The notes beneath the pieces were generated by a model. That model was given only the letters and a program-made list of their open reading frames with translations, was not told where the DNA came from and did no database searches. A DNA stretch of 33,710 bases from Alphaproteobacteria bacterium. GTDB taxonomy: Bacteria; Pseudomonadota; Alphaproteobacteria; Puniceispirillales; Puniceispirillaceae. The stretch lies in NCBI GenBank assembly GCA_016779005.1, contig JADHOL010000020.1, forward strand, positions 1 to 33,710. The letters are read 5' to 3'. Both the position numbers and the translations under genes were made by a program. This document shows, one piece after another, positions 16,538 through 25,217 of this stretch (its first letter is position 1; the number at the start of each line of letters is the position of its first letter).

Positions 16538-17044
16538 ATGAAGAATGCAGATATTATTGATTTTTTGCAATCAGATGGTCTGAGGAATCTGCTAGAATTG
16601 AAGGGTAGAATTGCGCCGCCAGCCGTGTTTACAAGCGGTGTTTTTGATTTAGTTCATGCAGGTCATCTTGACTATCTGCAGGCAGCAAGACAGCTTGGCG
16701 GCTCGTTATTGGTAGGCGTTAATTCCGATAATTCCGCTCGAAAGCTTGCAAAAGGACCCTCACGTCCATTTAATAATGCCAAAGACAGAGCAGAGCTTAT
16801 TGCCAGTTTGAGATATGTTGACGGTGTTATTATATTCGGTGAAGACACCCCCCATCAGCTTCTAAAAGAGCTTCAGCCAGAAATCTTTGTAAAAGGGGGG
16901 GATTATTCAGAAGCATATTTAAGAAACACAGATTTAGCAGGCCTAGAGCATATTTCGCTCAAGATTATCCCGCTGAAAACACATTATTCTTCTTCTAATC
17001 TTATAGAAAAAATAGTAAGCGCTTATCGCAAAGAAACGCGGTAA
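16538..17044 (+). CDS. rfaE2: Heptose-1-phosphate adenylyltransferase (RfaE domain II type)
   Basis: A 168-residue cytidylyltransferase-fold enzyme equivalent to the HldE C-terminal domain. It joins heptose 1-phosphate to AMP, giving ADP-heptose. The nucleotidyltransferase motif HxGH is HAGH at 40-43 within SGVFDLVHAGHLDYLQ; VGVNSD, FGEDTP and VFVKGGDY-like IFVKGGDY are the other family blocks. About 20 residues precede the fold, a remnant consistent with the linker seen in fused HldE. A GAGGG-like ribosome binding site lies just upstream. It is co-transcribed with the kinase gene and convergent with the cupin gene. Confidence 0.9.
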   Translation: MKNADIIDFLQSDGLRNLLELKGRIAPPAVFTSGVFDLVHAGHLDYLQAARQLGGSLLVGVNSDNSARKLAKGPSRPFNNAKDRAELIASLRYVDGVIIFGEDTPHQLLKELQPEIFVKGGDYSEAYLRNTDLAGLEHISLKIIPLKTHYSSSNLIEKIVSAYRKETR

Positions 17045-17067
17045 GGCCAATCGTGCAATATCTGTTA

Positions 17068-17616
17068 TTAATCTAATAATCCGCGCTCTGATAATTCTTC
17101 CATTGCTTCTGGTGAAAACTCAGCCCGCGGAGCATTTCCCCCAATTACAAACATCAGAATATGTTCTGTATCTGGCTCTTCAAAGGTAATATTCTCAAAC
17201 CGCCTTTGCACGCCAGCTGGAAATGATACAACATCTAGCGGATCAGCATCATAATATTCAACAACATCATCAATTTCCCAAGAACACCGCCATTTGCCTG
17301 TCATTGGAATAAAGGTCTCATTAGTATCATGATTATGCATCATAGGCCCTTTGCCAGGTTTGGCTTTGCAATAGCCAAGATTAAAGCCTTCTGATATTTT
17401 AATGGCAGCTGACTCAGCTGCTTGCGCTCCAACTGGTGATGATGCAGCGGGATCCTGATTTTCAGGTGGCTGAAACCCGATTACATTGAATAATGTGCGA
17501 ATGCTATCAGGGTGATTACTATCTGGAAGCCCGCCATCAAATCCCTTTAATTCTGAGAATCTAGCAACCCGCGAATTCATTTGCTCTTTGGTAACACGAA
17601 TAGTTTTTAAGGCCAT
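17068..17616 (-). CDS. Cupin domain protein
   Basis: A 182-residue single-cupin protein. Cupin motif 1 appears as the MMHNHDTNETF segment followed by MTGKW at about residues 92-107, giving His, His and Glu metal ligands. Motif 2 reads FPAGVQRRFEN at about 136-146, with Arg where the fourth ligand His is usual, so metal binding may rest on three residues or be altered. No signal peptide. It is downstream of the thiolase and CoA-transferase genes on the same strand with a 63-base gap, so it may be part of that operon. Whether it is a dioxygenase, isomerase or sensor cannot be told. Confidence 0.8.
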   Translation of the reverse strand: MALKTIRVTKEQMNSRVARFSELKGFDGGLPDSNHPDSIRTLFNVIGFQPPENQDPAASSPVGAQAAESAAIKISEGFNLGYCKAKPGKGPMMHNHDTNETFIPMTGKWRCSWEIDDVVEYYDADPLDVVSFPAGVQRRFENITFEEPDTEHILMFVIGGNAPRAEFSPEAMEELSERGLLD

Positions 17617-17679
17617 ATTTTCCTCGCTTATATCTATTTTCTCATATGTTTATTTTCTTACTGGACCCCCAACTCAGAA

Positions 17680-18897
17680 CTAATCTTTATCTACAACCCC
17701 TTTTGAGAGTAGTGCCCGCGTTTTATCAGATGAATACCCAAGAAGTTCGTTTAATACATACTCTGTATCCTCGCCAAGGTTTGGGGCTGAATTTTTTGGT
17801 AATTCAGGTGCCTTTGATAGATGAATAGGGGTGCGTGTAAACACAGTGTCACCAACATCCTTATCTTTGATAGGCATAAGCATTCCGCGTGCTTTGACAT
17901 GGGGGTCATTAAATACTTCTTCTGCATTATATACAGGGCCAGTTGGCACACCTGCCGTATTGAGCATGTCAACCACTTCGTCTCTATCAAAGTTGGCAAG
18001 CCATCCTTCAATAATGGGTTGCAATGTATCTGCATTTGCAGCTCGCTCAGTACCGGTTTTTGTGTCTGGTGTATCTGCAAGCTCTGGGCGTTCCATTACT
18101 TCGCATAAACGTGTCCAAATGCGATTATCAGGCACGTTTAGAGCGATATAACCATTTTTAGTTTTAAAAGCACCACGTGGGAATACGTTTTTTAATATTC
18201 CGCGCTCTCCGATTTGTCCAGCTGCCGCGTAAGACGTTATCATAGCTTCATTCAAAGACAGCATATTATCAAACATGGCAGAATCAACAAACTGACCCTC
18301 TCCTGTTTGTGATCTCATGAATAATGCTTGCATAACGCCATAAGCTGTTGTTAGCCCGCTATATACATCTGCCATTCCGTAAATGGTCCAGGAGGGTGGT
18401 TTATCTTTAAAGCCGACAAGGCTCATAATACCGCTCATCGCTTCTGCAACAATGTCAAAAGTAGGACGTTTTGCATATGGGCCAAGATAGCCATCTAGCT
18501 GTCCAAAGCCAGAAATGGTTGCCCAAATAAGTCTTGGATTATCGGCTTTTAAATCTTCATAGGAAAGACCGAGTTTTTTCATTGATCCAGGCCTAAGATT
18601 TTCAACAATAACATCTGCCGTCTTTGCAAGATCTTTGAAAATCTCTTGGCCTTCAATTGTTGAAACGTCCAGAGCAAGGCTTTTTTTGTTTCGATTATAT
18701 CCAAGGAAGCCAGCTGCCTTTTTAACGCCATCCTTTTCTATAAAAGGGGGCATTGAGCGTCTTGGGTCACCCTGTTTTGGACGCTCGATTTTTATAACCT
18801 CAGCACCAGCATCGGCAAGTAACATGGTGCAGTAAGGGCCTGCCATATATTGCTCAAGGCCAATAACGCGAATGCCTTCTAAGGGTCTTTTAATCAT
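17680..18897 (-). CDS. CaiB/BaiF family CoA-transferase
   Basis: A 405-residue class III CoA-transferase, the usual length. These enzymes move CoA between carboxylic acids through an enzyme-bound mixed anhydride on Asp. The N-terminal GLEQYMAGPYCTMLLADAGA block (13-32) and IKIERP (36-41) are diagnostic. The candidate catalytic Asp is Asp148 in RPTFDIVAEAMSG. LRPGSMKKLGL at about 101-111 is also family-typical. Its ATG overlaps the thiolase stop by four bases, so translation is coupled. With a thiolase it would activate and cleave an organic acid. The acyl group is not identifiable from sequence. Confidence 0.92.
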   Translation of the reverse strand: MIKRPLEGIRVIGLEQYMAGPYCTMLLADAGAEVIKIERPKQGDPRRSMPPFIEKDGVKKAAGFLGYNRNKKSLALDVSTIEGQEIFKDLAKTADVIVENLRPGSMKKLGLSYEDLKADNPRLIWATISGFGQLDGYLGPYAKRPTFDIVAEAMSGIMSLVGFKDKPPSWTIYGMADVYSGLTTAYGVMQALFMRSQTGEGQFVDSAMFDNMLSLNEAMITSYAAAGQIGERGILKNVFPRGAFKTKNGYIALNVPDNRIWTRLCEVMERPELADTPDTKTGTERAANADTLQPIIEGWLANFDRDEVVDMLNTAGVPTGPVYNAEEVFNDPHVKARGMLMPIKDKDVGDTVFTRTPIHLSKAPELPKNSAPNLGEDTEYVLNELLGYSSDKTRALLSKGVVDKD

Positions 18898-20150
18898 CTC
18901 TCACCTATCCATTCTACCAAAGTGGAGCTGCCCATTCCTACACCAACGCATAATGTAGCCAGCCCATAAAAAGGCTTGTCTTTTGGCATATCAGCTGCGC
19001 GTCTTTCCATCTCATGCATTAAAGAGACAAGAATTCTTGCGCCAGAACAACCAGTTGGATGACCAAGTGCAATAGCACCACCATTAACATTAGTCTTCTG
19101 AGGATCTAATCCTAATTGTTTAATGCATCCAATTGCTTGGGCCGCAAATGCTTCATTTAGTTCAACAAGACCAATATCATCGATGCTTAAGCCAAACCGC
19201 TTTAATAATTTCTGTGTTGCAGGTACTGGACCATACCCAAAATGGCTTGGCGCGGTGCCAGCACTAGCAGATCCAATCCATCTAAGCTTTGGCTTATAGC
19301 CTGCGGCGAGCGCTGCCTCTTTATTTGCTAATAATAGTGCAGCAGCGCCGTCATTAATGCCGCTTGAATTACCAGCAGTTACTGTTCCGTCTGCCTTAAA
19401 CGCAGCAGGTAGCTCTCCAAGACTCTCCATATCAACGGCTAGCTGATAGCCAGATTCTGTTTTTTTGTAACGTGGGTGCTCATCTGTATCTATAATGATA
19501 GGCTCGCCTTTTCGTTGTTTAACAGGCACCCCGCAAATTTCCTTTTTGAACTTGCCTGAATTAATAGCTTCAATGGCGCGCCGATGGCTTTCCAGTGCAA
19601 ATTCATCTTGCTCTTCGCGACTGATTTGCATTTCATCTGCAATTACTTCTGCGCCTTCTCCAAGGCTGATAATAGGGTATAGCGCATCTAATGCAGGATT
19701 GTTAAAGCGCCAACCAACAGTTGTATCCCAGACTTTTGGTGGCTTTGTTGTTGGTACTCTCTCTGGCTTGAGGAATGACCAAGGCGCCCGGCTCATAGAT
19801 TCAACGCCAGAACCAATCGTAAAATCGCCTTCACCACACGCAATTGTTTTTGCAGCAATATTCACAGCGTCTAATGCAGATGAGCAATTTCTGTTAACGG
19901 TGACACCAGGAATTTCCTTTGGCATACCAGATAGCAGGACAGCCATGCGTGCAACATCTCTGTTATCTTCCCCGCCTTGGTTGCCACAGCCTGAAAAAAC
20001 TTCGGTAAGTTGAGAGGGATCAAGGTTAGTTCTGTCTATAAGACCTTTATAGGCCTGTGCAAGCAAATCGTCAGGTCGCACAGATGATAAAGCGCCTCCC
20101 ATTTTTCCTATGGCGGTGCGAACCCCATCAATTATAACTACATCACTCAT
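18894..20150 (-). CDS. Thiolase (acetyl-CoA acyltransferase, PcaF/FadA-like)
   Basis: A 418-residue thiolase that cleaves 3-ketoacyl-CoA with CoA or condenses acetyl-CoA. The nucleophile is Cys89 in TVNRNCSSALDA, the His of GHPTGCSGAR and the second Cys in LCVGVGMGSS near the C-terminus complete the active site. GEDNRDVARMAVLL (60-73) resembles beta-ketoadipyl-CoA thiolases. An in-frame ATG 63 bases upstream exists, but AAGGAGG at about 20162-20168 sits correctly for the ATG at 20150, so I use that. It is the first gene of an operon with the CaiB gene and perhaps the cupin. It is slightly longer than the usual 390-400 residues. Confidence 0.92.
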   Translation of the reverse strand: MSDVVIIDGVRTAIGKMGGALSSVRPDDLLAQAYKGLIDRTNLDPSQLTEVFSGCGNQGGEDNRDVARMAVLLSGMPKEIPGVTVNRNCSSALDAVNIAAKTIACGEGDFTIGSGVESMSRAPWSFLKPERVPTTKPPKVWDTTVGWRFNNPALDALYPIISLGEGAEVIADEMQISREEQDEFALESHRRAIEAINSGKFKKEICGVPVKQRKGEPIIIDTDEHPRYKKTESGYQLAVDMESLGELPAAFKADGTVTAGNSSGINDGAAALLLANKEAALAAGYKPKLRWIGSASAGTAPSHFGYGPVPATQKLLKRFGLSIDDIGLVELNEAFAAQAIGCIKQLGLDPQKTNVNGGAIALGHPTGCSGARILVSLMHEMERRAADMPKDKPFYGLATLCVGVGMGSSTLVEWIGER

Positions 20151-20300
20151 GTAACCATCCCCTCCTTTATTCAGATTTTTCGATTTTAATCCTCTTGCGT
20201 GATGACAAGACACTCAAAAAAAATCGATAATTTACTTAATTATGGGATAAACTAGCTCAGAAAAATCAAAAAATATAGTTAAAATAGTTAGAAGGTGGTC

Positions 20301-20315
20301 TAATCAAACTGATTA
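20301..20315. promoter_or_regulatory. Perfect palindrome between thiolase and quinone oxidoreductase genes
   Basis: TAATCA-AAC-TGATTA is a perfect 6-bp inverted repeat 17 bases before the oxidoreductase ATG in the 181-base divergent gap. Size and place fit an operator of a TetR, MarR or GntR-type repressor. No regulator gene is nearby. Confidence 0.35.
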
Positions 20316-20331
20316 AATTGGAAAATAGGGA

Positions 20332-21324
20332 ATGATGAAACAAATTGAGATTAGGGCGCCAGGCAGGCCAGAAATGCTGGTTTTAAGAGATGCTGAGATA
20401 CCGATACCAAAACCATTTGAGGTGCTGATAAAAGTTGCATCAGCGGGGGTTAACAGGCCAGACATTGTTCAACGGCAGGGAAATTATAAACCGCCAAAAG
20501 GAGCAAGCGAAATCCCCGGCCTTGAAGTATCGGGAATTATCGTTGGGCTTGGTAGTAATGCGGTTGGTTATAATGTGGGCGATAGCGTTTGTGCGCTTGT
20601 GACAGGCGGCGGGTATGCACAATATTGCTGTGCACCCACAGCACAAATTCTGCCAATTCCAAAAGGGGTGTCGATATCAGATGCCGCATGTATTCCAGAG
20701 ACGTACTTTACCGTATGGTCTAATTTATTTATGCAGGCAAAATTATCGGCAGGTGAGAGATGCCTAATTCATGGCGGTGCCAGTGGAATTGGAACAACCG
20801 CTATTCAGCTTGCAAATCTGTTTGGCGCTGAGGTTATAACCACCGCTGGTACAGATACTAAAATTCAAGCCTGTTATCAACTTGGAGCGAAGTTGGTTAT
20901 AGATTATAAGACGCAAGATTTTTTAGAGGAAATTCAGCGTTTTACAGAAAAAAAAGGGGTTAATGTAATATTGGATATAATCGGGGGAGACTATCTTGAT
21001 AAGAACATATCCTGTCTTTCAACTGGTGGCCGATTAATTCAGATTGCGTTTCAAAACGGGATGATGGGAGAGCTTAATCTTGCCAGAGTGATGTTTAAGC
21101 AATTAACAATTACGGGGTCTGCTTTGCGTCCTGCATCAATTGAATATAAGGCGGAGATACGAAATCAGCTCCTTGCCAATGTCTGGCCCTTATTTGGGGA
21201 TGGAAAATTAAACATACCTATTTATAAACGCTTTGCCCTGTCACAAGCCTCACAAGCACATGCATGTCTTGAAAAAGGAGAACATGTCGGCAAAATAGTT
21301 CTAGATGTAACTTCTGAATTATGA
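20332..21324 (+). CDS. NAD(P)H:quinone oxidoreductase, zinc-independent MDR family
   Basis: A 330-residue medium-chain reductase of the QOR/PIG3 type. An N-terminal GroES-like domain (ASAGVNRPDIVQRQGNY at about 38-54) is followed by a Rossmann domain with the variant nucleotide motif HGGASGIGTTAIQ near 147-159. The zinc-binding Cys residues of alcohol dehydrogenases are absent, as expected for quinone oxidoreductases. It reduces quinones or enones using NADPH. It is divergent from the thiolase operon, and its 3' end overlaps the convergent glycosyltransferase gene by six bases. Two adjacent ATGs (20332, 20335) are possible starts. Confidence 0.92.
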   Translation: MMKQIEIRAPGRPEMLVLRDAEIPIPKPFEVLIKVASAGVNRPDIVQRQGNYKPPKGASEIPGLEVSGIIVGLGSNAVGYNVGDSVCALVTGGGYAQYCCAPTAQILPIPKGVSISDAACIPETYFTVWSNLFMQAKLSAGERCLIHGGASGIGTTAIQLANLFGAEVITTAGTDTKIQACYQLGAKLVIDYKTQDFLEEIQRFTEKKGVNVILDIIGGDYLDKNISCLSTGGRLIQIAFQNGMMGELNLARVMFKQLTITGSALRPASIEYKAEIRNQLLANVWPLFGDGKLNIPIYKRFALSQASQAHACLEKGEHVGKIVLDVTSEL

Positions 21325-22383
21325 CTTAGCCAATATTCGAATGGCAGTTTCATAAACCAAAATAATCAGCACCACACAGATTAAAAGAACAGGCATGCTT
21401 GACTGAAACAACACCGCTAAAACACTTGAAAGGAGAGGAAGTAGCCAACAGCTCATTCCAGCAAATGCGTTTGTCGCCCAAAGCTTGTTAGGCTTGGCTG
21501 TGCTTGTACTATTTAGATTTGATATAAAACGATACATTATACTATGCAAATGCTGGTCATCAGCAATAAAGAAATCTGTATTTTTATCGATTGTTCGGCG
21601 AATAAAAGAGCGCAAAGTCTCATAAATTGGGTAGCTAACTATCAATAAACTTGCAAAAGAGGATACCGAGCTATTCCGCTCAGCTAGCAGAATTGCCAAT
21701 ACAGCAATAACGCATCCTAACAGATATGCACCGCCATCACCCAGAAAAAGCAAGCCTCTCGGAAAATTGATAACTAATATCCCAGCCAAACATGCACCAA
21801 AGAACAAGCTGAATTCAGCAAGTGCAAAATCCCCATTCATCGCGGCAATGATAGCTATCGCACAGGTCATAATCAATGAAGTGCCAATAGATAATCCATT
21901 TAATCCATCTATGATATTTATGGATTGAGCCATCAATGCAATTGCAAGGGCTGTGATTGATAAAGCAATAATCTCGATGCTGAATAATGTATCTAATAAC
22001 GGAATACCCTTAGCACTTATTTGAAGTGATAATACCCATACCAATGCTACGGCGCTTACAATGCTTGCACCAAGCCGGAAGAAAGGCGGTATTTTCTTTG
22101 AGATATCTTCGCTTATTCCAGCCAGGAATACGGGAAGAATACCAATGAGCAAACCAGCTGCAAATGGTAGCTTTAAGATGTATGCCGTCAATAATCCTGC
22201 AAGCAGTGCAATCCCGCCAATGCGTGGAATCTGATTTGAATGAATTTTCTGAGGTCCAATATCAGTATCACTTGAATATATCAGATGCCATTTCTGACTG
22301 GCCAGAATAATGACACATAAAATCAAGACTGATAAAAACCCACTTAATAGCAGCAAGGGGCTAATTTCTGAAAGAAGGGTCAT
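21319..22383 (-). CDS. MraY/WecA-type polyprenyl-phosphate sugar-phosphate transferase
   Basis: A 354-residue polytopic inner-membrane enzyme (about 10-11 hydrophobic segments) of glycosyltransferase family 4. These move a sugar phosphate from UDP-sugar to undecaprenyl phosphate and start O-antigen or other glycan synthesis. Family motifs are KIHSNQIPRIGGIAL at about 45-59, INIIDGLNGLSIG near 155-167, LLFLGDGGAYLLG near 211-223 and the cytosolic His motif DQHLHSIMYR near 280. It lies 42 bases after the O-antigen ligase gene on the same strand, so the two are probably co-transcribed. MraY itself is less likely, because there are no cell-division genes around. The sugar is unknown. Confidence 0.88.
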   Translation of the reverse strand: MTLLSEISPLLLLSGFLSVLILCVIILASQKWHLIYSSDTDIGPQKIHSNQIPRIGGIALLAGLLTAYILKLPFAAGLLIGILPVFLAGISEDISKKIPPFFRLGASIVSAVALVWVLSLQISAKGIPLLDTLFSIEIIALSITALAIALMAQSINIIDGLNGLSIGTSLIMTCAIAIIAAMNGDFALAEFSLFFGACLAGILVINFPRGLLFLGDGGAYLLGCVIAVLAILLAERNSSVSSFASLLIVSYPIYETLRSFIRRTIDKNTDFFIADDQHLHSIMYRFISNLNSTSTAKPNKLWATNAFAGMSCWLLPLLSSVLAVLFQSSMPVLLICVVLIILVYETAIRILAKS

Positions 22384-22414
22384 TCAATCAATCGATGTTA
22401 TGTTCAGCAGATTT

Positions 22415-22444
22415 ATCATTCTCTATCATTCTCTATCACTCTCT
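22415..22444. repeat. Three tandem copies of a 10-bp unit at the ligase stop codon
   Basis: ATCATTCTCT occurs at 22415-22424 and 22425-22434, and ATCACTCTCT (one mismatch) at 22435-22444. The array spans the last codons and stop of the O-antigen ligase gene. As 10 is not a multiple of three, a change in copy number would alter the extreme C-terminus. Confidence 0.75.
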
Positions 22445-23778
22445 GGCGATATATTTGTGGAACATAAAGATAAAGCAATTGCACTCCACATAAAACAATT
22501 ATTCCACTGTCCGAACAGGTCACTAGAAGAGGCAATAGGCCAAAACAGGCTAAACGGAATAATAAAGGCCACAGCAACAAATACATTATCTGGGTTGCGT
22601 TTTCTGGCGAAATAGCAAACAGCAATGATGGATATAAAAAATACTGTGCCCGTTATTAGACCGATTATGCCTGTTTCCCCTGCCATTTGGATATAAAAAT
22701 TATGCGGATGTGTATGACATTTTAAATCTTGTCTATCTGCAATTATATCTGGACATAATTCTCTAAAGGCTGCTGTTCCAACGCCTAGAATAGGGGCCTG
22801 CTGAAACGCCACAATACCTGGCATCATCGAGCGATAATAAGGACTTTCGCTTTGGGTAGGGAGCTGATTTATAAAGGAGGTAACAAATCTTTCACTCATT
22901 TCAGGGCGTGCCTGAAATAATAAAAATACGGCTACTATTTCGATTGCGACCAACAGAAAATATCGATTCCATTTTGGCTTCCACATGAGGCCAGCAAGCA
23001 TTCCAGAACAGGCGCGTATTAGAAAGTTAATTCTCTCACCCGTTAATATACTAAAAATAAGCGTAATAAGAGATAATAGCGCTGCAATTCCAGCAATATT
23101 GGGGCGTGCAGACACGGCGAGTGCAACCATTACAAGAAAAGAAGGCAGGCCAACTTTTGCAAGATAATTACCAGAGGTAAGATCGCCATAAGGCCAACTT
23201 AATCTTCCGCGCACTTGTCCAACAAAATATAACTCAGCAGTGAGAATGACACACATAACAAGCATTGCCGCTGCTGTGGTTAACAGCATTGCGTAAATGA
23301 GCCTCTTGTCGGTACCTAGCCAAAATACGCATGCCATTGCAAATAACGGAAACCGGAACCAAATAAATGCCTCTGTGAAGGCATATAATGGAATTTTTGA
23401 AAAAACTGCTGAAATGAGGCATACTGCCCAGAAAACAAAAGCAGCTTTCACCCAGAATACCCGAAGAAATCGACCCTCTTTTAATTTAAGGGAGCGGGCA
23501 ATAAACCCTAGGCAAATAATGGAAATCCAGGCATCAGCTGGACTTCTTTCGATCAATAAAATAAACGGGCCTATCAGCCAAAAAATTCGCCAAATTCTCT
23601 CGGATACAGACAATTCAGATAATGCGTTTAAGGTATCCCGACAGATTTTTTGTGCAGCTTTCCACGCAAAAAACGTCTCACCTAAAATAGAAAAATGGCT
23701 GGACAAAATAGAATGTTCCAAGGGCAATATTTTGAATAAATAAGAGCGATAGGTATAAATACTTGCAGTATTTTTCAC
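22426..23778 (-). CDS. O-antigen ligase / Wzy-C family membrane protein
   Basis: A 450-residue polytopic membrane protein with about 10-12 hydrophobic segments. The large loop carries the Wzy_C signature: [20 protein letters not shown], then [13 protein letters not shown], and [19 protein letters not shown], whose His is the conserved catalytic position in WaaL-type ligases. It would join undecaprenyl-linked glycan to lipid A-core in the periplasmic leaflet, or polymerise glycan repeats. The GTG at 23778 has no clear ribosome binding site, and the hydrophobic part starts around residue 65, so the true start may lie downstream. The gene is divergent from the coxS-like gene and upstream of the sugar-phosphate transferase. 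Confidence 0.82.
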   Translation of the reverse strand: MKNTASIYTYRSYLFKILPLEHSILSSHFSILGETFFAWKAAQKICRDTLNALSELSVSERIWRIFWLIGPFILLIERSPADAWISIICLGFIARSLKLKEGRFLRVFWVKAAFVFWAVCLISAVFSKIPLYAFTEAFIWFRFPLFAMACVFWLGTDKRLIYAMLLTTAAAMLVMCVILTAELYFVGQVRGRLSWPYGDLTSGNYLAKVGLPSFLVMVALAVSARPNIAGIAALLSLITLIFSILTGERINFLIRACSGMLAGLMWKPKWNRYFLLVAIEIVAVFLLFQARPEMSERFVTSFINQLPTQSESPYYRSMMPGIVAFQQAPILGVGTAAFRELCPDIIADRQDLKCHTHPHNFYIQMAGETGIIGLITGTVFFISIIAVCYFARKRNPDNVFVAVAFIIPFSLFWPIASSSDLFGQWNNCFMWSAIALSLCSTNISPESDRE

Positions 23779-23873
23779 AAGGAAAAATATTAGGCTTCCC
23801 TGTTTGGTTTAAATTATCTATCATTAGAGCGGGTTTGATTTGCAAGTTAAAAATGATTTTGGGAGAAATCGAC

Positions 23874-24341
23874 GTGACACAGGTAACGCTAATGGTTAAC
23901 GGAACGCAGCACAATGAAGATGTGTCTGACTATATGTTGCTTGCTGATTTTATAAGAGAAAAACTTAAACTAACAGGAACGCATGTCGGCTGTGATACAA
24001 GCCAATGTGGCGCATGTGTTATTCATATCGATGGAATATCGGTAAAATCTTGTACCATGTTGGCTGTCCAAGCAGATGGATCTAATATTACAACAATAGA
24101 GGGCTTAGCTGATGGGGATGTTTTGCATCCAATGCAGCAAGCATTTCACGAAAATCATGGGCTACAATGTGGTTTTTGCACCCCAGGCATGATTATGAGT
24201 GCAATCGAATTAATTGATGGGAAGCCTGATATATCAGAGGCCGAAATCAGACAAGGGCTTGAAGGTAACTTATGCAGATGCACCGGATACCAGAATATTG
24301 TTAAATCGGTTCACGAAGCAGCAAAGGTTGAGCGTCGTTAA
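23874..24341 (+). CDS. (2Fe-2S) small subunit of a xanthine-oxidase-family hydroxylase (CoxS type)
   Basis: A 155-residue iron-sulfur subunit that passes electrons from a molybdenum active site to FAD. The plant-type cluster ligands are Cys40, Cys45, Cys48 and Cys60 ([10 protein letters not shown]). The second cluster ligands are Cys99, Cys102, Cys134 and Cys136 (CGFC, CRC). I choose GTG at 23874 because GGGAG lies about eight bases upstream and the protein then matches the normal length of about 155-165. An upstream ATG at 23763 would overlap the divergent ligase start and add an atypical 37 residues. The FAD subunit follows after 60 bases, but no molybdenum large subunit is in the window. 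Confidence 0.93.
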   Translation: MTQVTLMVNGTQHNEDVSDYMLLADFIREKLKLTGTHVGCDTSQCGACVIHIDGISVKSCTMLAVQADGSNITTIEGLADGDVLHPMQQAFHENHGLQCGFCTPGMIMSAIELIDGKPDISEAEIRQGLEGNLCRCTGYQNIVKSVHEAAKVERR

Positions 24342-24401
24342 AGGTGTGTTTTCCTTAAATTCGAGCTATGTTTGATTAAATCATAATAACAGGACATAAA
24401 T

Positions 24402-25202
24402 ATGTATTCATTCAACTACCTCAAACCTGTTTCAATTGAAGATGCAGCCAGTATGTTATCTGAATCAGATGAGCATAAGGTGATTTCAGGTGGTATGACC
24501 TTAATACCAACCTTAAAACAGCGATTGGCGCGCGTTGAGCGCTTAATTGGGCTTGAAAAATGCGGGCTTAGTGAAATTAAATTGGATGGTGAATTACTAA
24601 AAATCGGCGCGATGGCAACGCATGCTGAAGTATCAGAATCAGATATTGTAGTCATGGAAAACCCTGCTATTGCGGAACTCGCCTCTCATATTGGTGACAG
24701 GCAGGTTCGCAATCGTGGAACTATTGGCGGCTCGCTTGCTAATAATGATCCCTCCGCCTGTTATCCAGCAGCAATACTCGCACTGGGCGGTATAATTCAT
24801 ACCACCAAGCGTGATATTAACGCAGAAGAATTCTTTGTTGATTTGTTCGAAACAGCGTTGGAAGAAGATGAAATCATAACAGCGGTTAGTCTTCCCAAGC
24901 CTGATGCCGCAGCATATGAGAAATTTCCAAATCCGGCCTCTCGTTACGCAATGGTAGGCGTTTTTGTTGCTAAGTTTAATTCTGAAATCAGAGTCGCGGT
25001 AACAGGAGCTGGCGAAGAAGGCGTGTTTAGATGTTCTGAGATTGAAACTGCCTTATTGAAAGCGTTTTCGTCAGAATCACTATCTGATTGTACTATCTCA
25101 GCAGATGGATTAATGAGTGATATTCATGCCGAAGCTGATTATCGAGCACATTTAATAGTGGAGATGGCAAAGCGGGCTGTAACAAAATCAGCTAGGCGCT
25201 AA
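24402..25202 (+). CDS. FAD-binding medium subunit of a xanthine-oxidase-family hydroxylase (CoxM type)
   Basis: A 266-residue FAD subunit, slightly short of the usual 280-290. The flavin-binding motifs are ISGGMTLIPTLKQRLA at 28-43 and TIGGSLANNDPSACYPA at 107-123. It takes electrons from the small subunit. Gene order S then M is seen, whereas cox operons are normally M-S-L. The following genes are an MFS transporter and a dihydroxyphthalate decarboxylase-like gene, not the expected large subunit. Aromatic or N-heterocycle hydroxylation is as likely as CO oxidation. Family firm, substrate unknown. Confidence 0.92.
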   Translation: MYSFNYLKPVSIEDAASMLSESDEHKVISGGMTLIPTLKQRLARVERLIGLEKCGLSEIKLDGELLKIGAMATHAEVSESDIVVMENPAIAELASHIGDRQVRNRGTIGGSLANNDPSACYPAAILALGGIIHTTKRDINAEEFFVDLFETALEEDEIITAVSLPKPDAAAYEKFPNPASRYAMVGVFVAKFNSEIRVAVTGAGEEGVFRCSEIETALLKAFSSESLSDCTISADGLMSDIHAEADYRAHLIVEMAKRAVTKSARR

Positions 25203-25217
25203 AACATATCCCAGAAT

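Noticed and set aside
23763-23873. Longer N-terminus for the iron-sulfur subunit from an ATG at 23763
   Set aside because: It would overlap the divergent ligase start and add residues foreign to the family; the GTG at 23874 has a proper ribosome binding site.
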